A stretch of 64,000 nucleotides of DNA from an uncultured Sphingopyxis sp. (GTDB lineage: Bacteria > Pseudomonadota > Alphaproteobacteria > Sphingomonadales > Sphingomonadaceae). Below the pieces are notes generated by a model. It saw nothing but the letters and a program-made list of their open reading frames with translations, searched no databases and had not been told where the DNA came from. Below are positions 53,984 through 61,834 of this stretch, one piece after another. Positions within the stretch are counted from its first letter, which is position 1. Each line of letters begins with the position of its first letter. Made by a program: the position numbers and the translations under genes. Location: positions 3,605,501 to 3,669,500 of the forward strand of contig NZ_LT598653.1 in assembly GCF_900078365.1 (NCBI RefSeq), in the 5' to 3' direction.

Positions 53984-54841
53984 ATGCGATTCGCAGGCAA
54001 GGTAGCGGTGGTCACGGGCGCGGCGTCGGGAATCGGCAAAGCCACGGTGCTGAAGCTGGCGGGCGAGGGCGCGCACGTCTTCGCCGCCGACATCGACGAG
54101 GCGGGCGGCAAGGCGCTTGCCGAACAATCGAACGGCAAGATCAGCTTCATCCGCTGCGACGTCACAATGCCGCCCGACATCGAGGCGCTGATGAACGCCG
54201 CGGCGGCGAAGGCGGGCGGGATCGACATCGTCTTCAACAATGCCGCCGCGGGCGGCGACCGCGCGCCGATCGACGAGATCAGTCCCGAAGGCTGGGACCG
54301 CACGATGGATCTGGTGCTGAAATCGGTCGCGATGGGCATCCGCTATGCCGCGCCGCACATGAAGCACCGCAAGGGCGCATCGATCGTCAATACCGCGAGC
54401 GTCGCGGCATTGGGTGCGGGCTATTCGCCGATCGCCTATGCGGTTGCGAAGGCGGGCGTGCTCCATCTCTCCAAGGTCGCGGCGACCGACCTCGCCCAAT
54501 ATGGCATCCGCGTGAACGCGATCTGCCCCGGCTTCATCAACACCAATATCTTCACCGCCTCGCTCGAAGTTCCGGGCGAGCTCAAGGCGCAGGCGAATGC
54601 GGCGATCGCCGAGATGAGCGCGAACGCGCAGCCCGTCGCGCGCGGCGGCCAGCCCGAGGACATCGCCAACGCCGTCGCCTATCTCGCGAGCGAGGAGTCG
54701 AGCTTCATGACGGGCACGCACCTGCTCGTCGACGGCGGGCTGACGATCGGCCAGCGCCATGCGTGGGACAAGGAAACGCCGGGCATGTTCGACGCCCTGC
54801 TCGCGATGGAGGAAGCGGCGAAAGCCGGAGCCGCCGCGTGA
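53984..54841 (+). CDS. Short-chain dehydrogenase/reductase
   Basis: 285 residues. TGAASGIGKA cofactor loop, NNAAAGG, catalytic SVAALGAG and YAVAKAGVLHL, and C-terminal GTHLLVDGGLTIGQRHA. A C-terminal extension of about 25 residues goes beyond the usual SDR end. GGGAGA precedes the ATG. Its stop codon overlaps the GTG start of the symporter gene, so both are co-translated. The substrate is unknown, probably a hydroxy- or oxoacyl compound given the context. Confidence 0.9.
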   Translation: MRFAGKVAVVTGAASGIGKATVLKLAGEGAHVFAADIDEAGGKALAEQSNGKISFIRCDVTMPPDIEALMNAAAAKAGGIDIVFNNAAAGGDRAPIDEISPEGWDRTMDLVLKSVAMGIRYAAPHMKHRKGASIVNTASVAALGAGYSPIAYAVAKAGVLHLSKVAATDLAQYGIRVNAICPGFINTNIFTASLEVPGELKAQANAAIAEMSANAQPVARGGQPEDIANAVAYLASEESSFMTGTHLLVDGGLTIGQRHAWDKETPGMFDALLAMEEAAKAGAAA

Positions 54842-56298
54842 GCGCGGCGGCGACGCCCGTCCCGGCGCCCGAGCGGCTGCCGATCGGGCTCAAGCTGATG
54901 CACGGGCTCGGCAGCATCGCCTATGGCGTCAAGGAGAATGGTTTTTCGACCTTCCTGCTGCTTTTCTACAATCAGGTGATCGGGCTCGATGCCGGCATCG
55001 TCGGCACCGCGATCATGGTGGCGCTGATTTTCGACGCCTTTGTCGATCCGGTGATCGGCGAGCTGACCGACCGCACGCGCAGCCGCTGGGGCCGCCGCCT
55101 GCCGTGGCTCTATGCCGCCCCCTTCCCGCTCGCGCTTGCGTGGATGGCGCTGTGGAGTCCGCCCGAAATGAGCGATGCGGCGACCGTCGCCTGGCTGATC
55201 GGCTTCGCGATCGTCGTGCGCGCGCTGGTGTCGATGTGCGAAGTGCCGTCGGTGGCGATCGTCCCCGAACTCACCGCCGATTACGACGAGCGCACGGTGG
55301 TGATGCGCTATCGCTTCCTGTTCGGCTGGGGCGGCGGACTGCTCATCCTGTTCCTCGCCTATGGCGTCTTTTTCGGCGGATCGAAGGGACTGGTCGATCC
55401 GGCGGGCTATTTCCCCTATGCGCTGACCGGTGCGCTCGTCATGCTCGGCGCGGTGCTGATCTCGGCGGCGGGGCAGCACAAGCGGATCGCGGTGTCGAAC
55501 CTCGACGACGCCAAGCCGTCGGCGAGCCTCGCGCACATCCTGCGCGACATGCGCGACACGCTGTCGAACCGCGCTTTCCTGTGGCTGGTGTTCGCGGCGC
55601 TGTTCGGCTTCGTCAATCAGGGCATCACCTTTTCGATGACCAACTATCTGCTCGGCTTTTTCTGGCAGCTGACGCAGGGCGAAATGATCGGTTACGTCCT
55701 GATGCTGTTCGGGACGATGATCGCGGCCTTCATCCTCGTCGCCCCGCTCGCCGCGCGGCTCGGCAAGCGCGACGGCGCGATCCTTGCGGGCACGGTCGCG
55801 CTGCTCGTCAACAGCGGCATCTATTTCGCGTGGATCGAGGGCATCTTTCCCGGCCTGCCCGGCAAGCCGAGCGTCGCGACGATGTTCGCGCTGGTGTTCG
55901 TGTCGAACACTTTCTCGATCATGCTGATGATCCTGTCGTCGTCGATGATGGCCGACGTCGTCGAGGCGTCGCAGAGCGAGACCGGACGCCGCTCCGAAGG
56001 GCTGTTCTTCGCGGGCTATTTCTTCATGCAGAAATGCGCGACGGGCATCGGCATCTTCGTCGCGGGACTGATTCTCTCCTTCGCGGCCTTTCCGGCGAAT
56101 GCGAAGCCGGGCGAGGTCGGCGCGGGCGTGCTCGGCAATCTCGCGCTCGGCTACGCGCTCGCGGTGCTGGTCATCGGCGCGGCGGGGCTGCTCGTGATGC
56201 GCCGCTTTCCGATTTCGCGCGCCGACCATGAAGCGCGGCTGGCCTTGCTCGACGATGCCGCGCGCGGCGAACCCGACGCCACGGGCGCGCATCCCTGA
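54838..56298 (+). CDS. MFS_2/GPH-family cation symporter
   Basis: 486 residues from a GTG at 54838 (GTGA overlap with the SDR stop). About twelve membrane segments. GIVGTAIMVALIFDAFVDPVIG then ELTDRTRSRWGRRLPWLY is the signature of the glycoside-pentoside-hexuronide:cation symporter family (MelB-like). In this cluster of acyl-CoA genes the cargo is unlikely to be a sugar; uptake of the carboxylic or alicyclic growth substrate is a reasonable inference. Confidence 0.87.
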   Translation: MSAAATPVPAPERLPIGLKLMHGLGSIAYGVKENGFSTFLLLFYNQVIGLDAGIVGTAIMVALIFDAFVDPVIGELTDRTRSRWGRRLPWLYAAPFPLALAWMALWSPPEMSDAATVAWLIGFAIVVRALVSMCEVPSVAIVPELTADYDERTVVMRYRFLFGWGGGLLILFLAYGVFFGGSKGLVDPAGYFPYALTGALVMLGAVLISAAGQHKRIAVSNLDDAKPSASLAHILRDMRDTLSNRAFLWLVFAALFGFVNQGITFSMTNYLLGFFWQLTQGEMIGYVLMLFGTMIAAFILVAPLAARLGKRDGAILAGTVALLVNSGIYFAWIEGIFPGLPGKPSVATMFALVFVSNTFSIMLMILSSSMMADVVEASQSETGRRSEGLFFAGYFFMQKCATGIGIFVAGLILSFAAFPANAKPGEVGAGVLGNLALGYALAVLVIGAAGLLVMRRFPISRADHEARLALLDDAARGEPDATGAHP

Positions 56299-56377
56299 GC
56301 GAAAACTGCGCGCCATGACCAAATGAGGTAATTTTCGGGCCGCAGGACTTGGCAAGGCCGGCGAATCGGTCCAAAGG

Positions 56378-56393
56378 TTTACGTGAACGTAAA
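56378..56393. promoter_or_regulatory. Perfect MerR/LiuR-like palindrome
   Basis: TTTACGT-GA-ACGTAAA: a perfect 7-bp inverted repeat with a 2-base centre, 15 bases before the ACAD10/11-like start codon. This is the form of box recognised by MerR-type LiuR regulators of acyl-CoA catabolism. A regulator gene is not in the window. Confidence 0.6.
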
Positions 56394-56408
56394 GGGAAGG
56401 ATGCGGAG

Positions 56409-57698
56409 ATGGATTTCGACCTCACCGACCGGCAGGTCTATTGGCGCGACCGGGTGCGCGATTTCATCGAACGCAAGGTGCGCCCCGCCGTCCCGACCTA
56501 TTACGAACAGGACAAGGCGGGCGACCGCTGGAAGGTGATCCAGATCGTCGAGGATCTGAAGGCCGAGGCGAAGGAAGCCGGCATCTGGAACCTGTTCATG
56601 CCGCCGCGCAGCGCCGCGCATCACCATGTCGACGAGACGTTCGAGTTCGAGGGGCCGGGTCTCACCAACCTCGAATATGCGCTGTGCGCCGAGGAGATGG
56701 GGCGCGTCGGCTTCGCGAGCGAGGTGTTCAACTGCTCGGCGCCCGACACCGGCAATATGGAAGTCTTCCACCGTTACGGGACGCGTGCGCAGAAGGAGAA
56801 ATATCTCGGCCGGCTGATGAACGGCGAGATCCGCTCGGCGTTCCTGATGACCGAGCCCCGCGTCGCCTCGTCCGACGCGACGAATATCGAGACGCGCATC
56901 GAGCGCGACGGCGACGATTATGTGATCAACGGCCGCAAATGGTGGTCGTCGGGCGCGGGCGATCCGCGCTGCGAGGTCGCGATCGTGATGGGCAAGACCG
57001 ATTTCGCCGCGAAGCGCCACGCGCAGCAGTCGATGGTGCTGATGCCGCTGAACGCCCCCGGCGTGACCATCCTGCGCCACCTGCCCGTCTTCGGCTATGA
57101 CGACGCGCCGCACGGCCATATGGAAATCGAGCTGAAGGACGTGCGCGTCAACGCCGAGGAGGCGATGCTGCTCGGCGAAGGGCGCGGCTTCGAGATCGCG
57201 CAGGGGCGCCTCGGGCCCGGCCGCATCCACCATTGCATGCGCACGATCGGCGTGGCGGAAGAAGCGATCGCCAAGATGGCGAAGCGGCTCCAGTCGCGCG
57301 TGGCGTTCGGCAAGAAGGTCGCCGAATATAGCATCTGGGAGCACCGCCTCGCGCGGGCGCGCATCGACATCGAGATGACTCGCCTGCTGTGCCTCAAGGC
57401 CGCCGACATGATGGACAAGGTCGGCAACAAGACCGCGGCGGCCGAGATCGCGATGATCAAGGTGCAGGCGCCGAACATGGCGCTCAAGATCATCGACGAT
57501 GCGATCCAGGCGCATGGCGGCGCCGGCGTGTCCGAGGATTTCGGGCTCGCCAAGGCCTATGCGCATCAACGGACCTTGCGTCTCGCCGACGGGCCCGACG
57601 AGGTTCACGAGCGCGCGATCGCGCGCATCGAGTTCGCCAAGCATAGCGAAGCGAGCGATCCCGGCTTTTCGTCGGGCGACGTCGGGGTATCACGTTAG
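56409..57698 (+). CDS. ACAD10/11-like acyl-CoA dehydrogenase
   Basis: 429 residues from the ATG at 56409. The strongest resemblance is to the dehydrogenase half of ACAD11/ACAD10: NGRKWWSSGAGDPRCEVAIV, LLGEGRGFEIAQGRLGPGRI followed by HHCMRTIG, and the C-terminal RTLRLADGPDEVHERAIARIE, where an Asp stands at the place of the usual catalytic Glu. In mammals and in LvaC of Pseudomonas putida such enzymes act on 4-phospho-acyl-CoA and help move a 4-hydroxyl to position 3. The matching kinase is encoded at 59042-60109. A LiuR-like palindrome lies immediately upstream. Confidence 0.92.
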   Translation: MDFDLTDRQVYWRDRVRDFIERKVRPAVPTYYEQDKAGDRWKVIQIVEDLKAEAKEAGIWNLFMPPRSAAHHHVDETFEFEGPGLTNLEYALCAEEMGRVGFASEVFNCSAPDTGNMEVFHRYGTRAQKEKYLGRLMNGEIRSAFLMTEPRVASSDATNIETRIERDGDDYVINGRKWWSSGAGDPRCEVAIVMGKTDFAAKRHAQQSMVLMPLNAPGVTILRHLPVFGYDDAPHGHMEIELKDVRVNAEEAMLLGEGRGFEIAQGRLGPGRIHHCMRTIGVAEEAIAKMAKRLQSRVAFGKKVAEYSIWEHRLARARIDIEMTRLLCLKAADMMDKVGNKTAAAEIAMIKVQAPNMALKIIDDAIQAHGGAGVSEDFGLAKAYAHQRTLRLADGPDEVHERAIARIEFAKHSEASDPGFSSGDVGVSR

Positions 57699-57700
57699 CT

Positions 57701-57792
57701 CCCCTCCCGCTTGCGGGAGGGGCCGGGGGAGGGCCTGTTCCGCTTCGTATTTAACATTCCCTCCCCTAGCCCCTCCCGCAGGCGGGAGGGGG
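57701..57792. repeat. Family A palindromic repeat, copy 5 (short)
   Basis: Arms cccctcccgcttgcgggagg and cccctcccgcaggcgggagg each form their own hairpin around an AT-richer middle (cgtatttaacattccc). It begins just after the ACAD10/11-like stop codon and ends before the alcohol dehydrogenase gene. Confidence 0.8.
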
Positions 57793-57810
57793 ACCAAATG
57801 GAGAGCATGA

Positions 57811-58902
57811 ATGACCAAAGCCGCGATCCTGATCGAGCCGGGCAAGCCGCTGTCCGTCGAGGACGTCGTCGTTGCCGACTGCGGCCCGCACGAGGTGCGC
57901 ATCCGCACTGCCGCGTGCGGGCTCTGCCATTCGGACCTGCATTTCATCGACGGCGCCTATCCGCATCCTCTGCCCGCGATCCCCGGCCATGAGGCCGCGG
58001 GCATCGTCGAGGCGGTCGGCAGCGAAGTGCGCACGGTGAAGGTCGGCGACGCGGTCGTGACCTGCCTCAGCGCCTTCTGCGGCCACTGCGAGTTCTGCGT
58101 CAGCGGCCGCATGTCGCTGTGCATGGGCGGCGACACGCGGCGCCCCGTCGGATCAGCGCCGCGCATCACGCGCCCTGACGGGTCGCCGGTAAACCAGATG
58201 CTCAACCTGTCGGCTTTTTCCGAGACGATGCTCGTCCACGAACATGCGTGCGTCGCGATCGATCCCGACATGCCGCTCGACCGCGCCGCCGTCATCGGCT
58301 GCGCGGTGACGACGGGTGCGGGGACGATCTTCAACGCGTGCAAGGTGACGCCGGGCGAGACGGTCGCGGTCGTCGGCTGCGGCGGCGTGGGGCTCGCGAC
58401 GATCAACGCGGCGAAGATTGCGGGCGCGGGGCGCATCATCGCCGCCGACCCGGTGCCCGAGAAGCGCGAACTCGCGAAGAAGCTCGGCGCCACCGACGTC
58501 GTCGACGCGCTCGCCGACGATGCCGCGAAGCAGATCGTCGAAATCTCGAAGGGCGGCGTCGATCACGCGATCGAGGCCGTGGGCCGCCCCGCCTCCGCGA
58601 GCCTCGCGGTCGCCTCGCTGCGCCGCGGCGGCACCGCGACGATCCTCGGCATGATGCCGCTTAGCGAGAAAGTCGGACTCGGCGCGATGGACCTGCTTTC
58701 GGGCAAGAAATTGCAGGGCGCGATCATGGGGGGCAACCGCTTCCCGGTCGACATTCCGCGCCTCGTCGATTTCTACCTGCGCGGGCTGCTCGACCTCGAC
58801 AGCATCGTCGCCGAGACGATCCCGCTCGCCAGGGTCAACGAAGGGTTCGACAAGATGAGGAAAGGCGACGCCGCGCGGTCGGTGATCGTGTTCGACCAGT
58901 GA
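57811..58902 (+). CDS. Zinc-dependent alcohol dehydrogenase
   Basis: 363 residues, MDR family. Catalytic Zn: CGLCHSDLHF with Cys and GHEAAG with His-Glu; structural Zn: the CGHCEFC and C residues in SAFCGHCEFCVSGRMSLC; Rossmann GCGGVGLATINAAKIAGA. It is near the class III/Rxyl_3153-type group. It would oxidise an alcohol in the cluster's pathway. The start ATG is preceded by GGAG. Confidence 0.92.
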   Translation: MTKAAILIEPGKPLSVEDVVVADCGPHEVRIRTAACGLCHSDLHFIDGAYPHPLPAIPGHEAAGIVEAVGSEVRTVKVGDAVVTCLSAFCGHCEFCVSGRMSLCMGGDTRRPVGSAPRITRPDGSPVNQMLNLSAFSETMLVHEHACVAIDPDMPLDRAAVIGCAVTTGAGTIFNACKVTPGETVAVVGCGGVGLATINAAKIAGAGRIIAADPVPEKRELAKKLGATDVVDALADDAAKQIVEISKGGVDHAIEAVGRPASASLAVASLRRGGTATILGMMPLSEKVGLGAMDLLSGKKLQGAIMGGNRFPVDIPRLVDFYLRGLLDLDSIVAETIPLARVNEGFDKMRKGDAARSVIVFDQ

Positions 58903-58922
58903 TCGTCGGGCACATCTCATCC

Positions 58923-59039
58923 CCCCTCCTCTTCAGAGGAGGGGCAGCGAAACTTGCGAGCTTGCTCGCTAGTTGCAGCGGGGTGGTGAACCGAACCGTC
59001 GCTGCACCACCCCAAACCCCTCCTCTTAAGAGGAGGGGC
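58923..59039. repeat. Family A palindromic repeat, copy 6
   Basis: Arms cccctcctcttcagaggagg and cctcctcttaagaggagggg; the loop has gaaacttgcgagcttgctcg and gcagcggggtgg. The right arm GAGGAGGGG lies directly before the kinase start and appears to serve as its ribosome binding site. Confidence 0.87.
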
Positions 59040-59041
59040 TT

Positions 59042-60109
59042 ATGACTTTGGACGCGCAGAAAGCGTTCAGCGGCACCGTCGCGCCCGAGGGCGCCGACCT
59101 GCTCGACGAGGCGAAGCTGACCGCGTGGATGGAAGCGAATGTCGAGGGCTTCGAGGGTCCGCTGACGCAGAGCAAGTTCGCCGGCGGCCAGTCGAACCCG
59201 ACGTACAAGATTTCGGCGCCGTCCGGAAACTATGTGCTCCGCCGCAAGCCCTTCGGCCCGCTGCTGCCCTCGGCGCATGCCGTCGACCGCGAGTATAAGG
59301 TGCAGGCGGGGCTGCATAAAATGGGCTTCCCGGTCGCGCGCCAGTACGGGCTTTGCACCGATGACTCGGTGGTCGGCAGTTGGTTCTATGTGATGGGCAT
59401 GGTCGACGGCCACACGATCTGGGACGGCGCGATGCCGGGGTCGACCCCCGACAATCGCCGCGCGACCTATGACGCGATGATCGACACGCTCGCCGCGCTG
59501 CACAGCATCGATGTCGAGGCGGCGGGGCTGGCGGATTTCGGCAAGCCCGGCAATTATTTCGGGCGGCAGGTCGATCGCTGGACGAAACAGTATAAGCTCT
59601 CCGAGACCGAGACGATGGACGAGATGGAGCGGCTGATCGCGTTCCTTCCCGCGACGCTGCCCGAGCAGACGCGGACCAGCGTCGTCCACGGCGATTACCG
59701 CATCGACAATATGATCTTCGCGAAGGACCGACCGGAAGTGCTCGCGGTGCTCGACTGGGAATTGTCGACATTGGGCGATCCGCTCGCCGATTTCACCTAT
59801 GTGGCGATGGCGTGGGTCACCGAAAATGGCGGACGCTCGGGGGTGATGGACCTCGACCGCAAAGCACTCGGCATCCCCGAACTGGACGAAGTCGTCGAAC
59901 GCTATTGCGCGGCGACGGGCCGCGACGGCGTGCCCGACATGAACTGGTATTTCGCCTATAATTTCTTCCGTCTCGCCGGGATCATGCAGGGGATCAAGAA
60001 GCGCGTCATCGACGGCACCGCCTCGTCCGCCCATGCCAAGGCGATGTCCGAACGCGTCCGCCCGCTTGCCGAAAAGGCATGGGACTTTGCACGAAAGGCC
60101 GGCGCATGA
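59042..60109 (+). CDS. APH-family phosphotransferase of the ACAD10/11 (LvaA) type
   Basis: 355 residues, aminoglycoside-phosphotransferase fold. FAGGQSNPTYKI (ATP loop), VLRRKPFGPLLPSAHAVDRE with the ATP Lys/Glu, the Brenner motif VVHGDYRIDNMIF and the metal-binding AVLDWELSTLGDPLADF. These are nearly the motifs of the kinase half of ACAD10/11, which phosphorylates the 4-hydroxyl of 4-hydroxyacyl-CoA. Presence beside the separate ACAD10/11-like gene (56409-57698) argues for the same reaction here. Antibiotic resistance is very unlikely. Confidence 0.9.
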   Translation: MTLDAQKAFSGTVAPEGADLLDEAKLTAWMEANVEGFEGPLTQSKFAGGQSNPTYKISAPSGNYVLRRKPFGPLLPSAHAVDREYKVQAGLHKMGFPVARQYGLCTDDSVVGSWFYVMGMVDGHTIWDGAMPGSTPDNRRATYDAMIDTLAALHSIDVEAAGLADFGKPGNYFGRQVDRWTKQYKLSETETMDEMERLIAFLPATLPEQTRTSVVHGDYRIDNMIFAKDRPEVLAVLDWELSTLGDPLADFTYVAMAWVTENGGRSGVMDLDRKALGIPELDEVVERYCAATGRDGVPDMNWYFAYNFFRLAGIMQGIKKRVIDGTASSAHAKAMSERVRPLAEKAWDFARKAGA

Positions 60110-60882
60110 GCCTGTTCGACATGACCGGCCAGGTCGCGCTGATCACCGGATCGTCGCGCGGCATCGGAAAAGCCACGGCGGAGGCGATGGCCGAGCAGGG
60201 CGCGAAGGTCGTGATTTCGAGCCGCAAGCAGGATGCGTGCGATGCGACCGCGGGCGAGATCAACGCGAAGTTCGGCGACGGCACCGCGATTTCGGTCGCC
60301 GCCAACATCTCGTCGAAGGACGACCTCCAGAACCTCGTGAACGAGACGCGCGCCGCCTTCGGCAAGATCACCGCGCTCGTCTGCAACGCCGCGTCGAACC
60401 CCTATTACGGCCCGGGCCTCGGGATCAGCGACGATCAGTTCCGCAAGATCATGGACAATAATATCCTGTCCAACCACTGGCTGATCACGATGGTCGCGCC
60501 CGAAATGCTCGAACGCGGCGAAGGGTCGATCACGATCATCAGCTCGATCGGCGGGCTGAAAGGATCGCCGATTATCGGCGCTTACGGCATTTCGAAAGCG
60601 GCCGACATGCAGGTCGCGCGCAATTTCTCGGTCGAATTCGGGCCGCGCGGCGTGCGCGTCAACTGCATCGCGCCGGGGCTGGTGCGCACCGACATGGCGC
60701 GCGCCTTGTGGGAAAATCCCGAAAACCTCAAACGATCGACCGCCGCCTCGACCCTGAAGCGGATCGGCGAGCCGCACGAGATCGCGGGCGCCGCGGTCTT
60801 CCTCGCCAGCAAGGCGGGAGCATTCACCACCGGCCAGACCATCGTCTGCGATGGCGGGGCCACGATTTCGGGAGGCGCATGA
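60106..60882 (+). CDS. Short-chain dehydrogenase/reductase
   Basis: 258 residues from the ATG at 60106, overlapping the kinase stop (ATGA). TGSSRGIGKA, CNAASNPYYGP, catalytic ISSIGGLKG and YGISKAADMQ, and C-terminal GQTIVCDGGATI. Similar to DHRS4/FabG-like reductases found next to ACAD11-like genes. It may oxidise the hydroxyacyl product or reduce a 4-oxoacyl precursor. The stop overlaps the next SDR start. Confidence 0.9.
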   Translation: MSLFDMTGQVALITGSSRGIGKATAEAMAEQGAKVVISSRKQDACDATAGEINAKFGDGTAISVAANISSKDDLQNLVNETRAAFGKITALVCNAASNPYYGPGLGISDDQFRKIMDNNILSNHWLITMVAPEMLERGEGSITIISSIGGLKGSPIIGAYGISKAADMQVARNFSVEFGPRGVRVNCIAPGLVRTDMARALWENPENLKRSTAASTLKRIGEPHEIAGAAVFLASKAGAFTTGQTIVCDGGATISGGA

Positions 60883-61685
60883 TGGGCGCATTGGACGGCA
60901 AGGTTGCGATCATCACGGGCGCGGGCAGCGGCATCGGCCGCGCGAGCGCGCTGCGCTTCGCCGCCGAGGGCGCAAAGCTCGTCATCGGCGACAAGACGGC
61001 GGCGGTGCATGAGACCGCGAAGCTGGTGAAGGATGCGGGCGGCGAGGTCGTCGCGCTGGAGATCGACGCGGGCGTCGAGGTCGACGTCGCGTCGCTCGTT
61101 GCAGCGGCCAAGGACAATTTCGGCGGCCTCGACGTCGCCTTCGCCAACGCCGGGATCATCGGCGACATGGGCGGCATCTTCGATTTCGACCCCGCGGCAT
61201 GGGCCGAGACGCTGCGCGTCAATTTGATCGGTCCCGCGCTGATGGTGAAGCATGCCGGCAAGGCGATGGTCGATCAGGGGCGCGGCGGCGCGATCGTGCT
61301 GACCGCGAGCGTCGCGGGGATCAATTCGGGCGCGGGTCCGGGCGCTTATTCGGCGTCGAAGGCGGGCGTCATCAACCTCGCCAAGGTCGCGGCGCAGCAA
61401 CTCTCGACCAGCGGCGTGCGCGTCAATGCCGTGTGTCCCGGCCTCACCGAAACGGGGATGACCAAGCCGACCTTCGACTATGCGCGCGCCAAGGAGGTGA
61501 CGCACAAACTCGGCCAATTGAACCCGCTGCGCCGCGCGGCGCAGCCCGAGGAGCTCGCCAATGTCGCGCTCTTCCTTGCCAGCGATCAGGCGAGCTATGT
61601 CAACGGACAGGCGATCGCGGTCGATGGCGGCCTCACCAGCTCGCACCCGGTGACGCGCCAGCTGCTCGGCCAGACGTCGCACTGA
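60879..61685 (+). CDS. Short-chain dehydrogenase/reductase
   Basis: About 268 residues. Two adjacent ATGs at 60879 and 60882; the second has better spacing from GGAGG, while the first gives the overlap with the upstream SDR stop. TGAGSGIGRASALRFAA, NAGIIGDMGG, SVAGINSG, catalytic YSASKAGVINL, and C-terminal GQAIAVDGGLTSSHP. Third SDR-type enzyme of the plus-strand cluster; substrate unknown. Confidence 0.9.
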   Translation: MMGALDGKVAIITGAGSGIGRASALRFAAEGAKLVIGDKTAAVHETAKLVKDAGGEVVALEIDAGVEVDVASLVAAAKDNFGGLDVAFANAGIIGDMGGIFDFDPAAWAETLRVNLIGPALMVKHAGKAMVDQGRGGAIVLTASVAGINSGAGPGAYSASKAGVINLAKVAAQQLSTSGVRVNAVCPGLTETGMTKPTFDYARAKEVTHKLGQLNPLRRAAQPEELANVALFLASDQASYVNGQAIAVDGGLTSSHPVTRQLLGQTSH

Positions 61686-61723
61686 GGGTGGCTCGCAGAT
61701 GATGCGCTTCGGTATACGCTGCG

Positions 61724-61808
61724 TGTCCCCGCGAAGGCGGGGACCCATCTCCGGCCGGTTCAAACTGGCACTATCCGGTGATGGGCACCCGCCTTCGCGG
61801 GTGCGCAC
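61724..61808. repeat. Family E palindromic repeat, copy 2
   Basis: Arms gtccccgcgaaggcggggac and gcacccgccttcgcgggtgc with ccatctccggccggttcaaa in the loop, related to 32421-32515. It separates the SDR run from the esterase gene. Confidence 0.82.
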
Positions 61809-61834
61809 GGCTTTTTCAGTTTGGAACTAATCTC

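Noticed and set aside
59042..60109. Aminoglycoside resistance kinase
   Set aside because: The motifs match the ACAD10/11 kinase group, and the gene lies in an acyl-CoA cluster.
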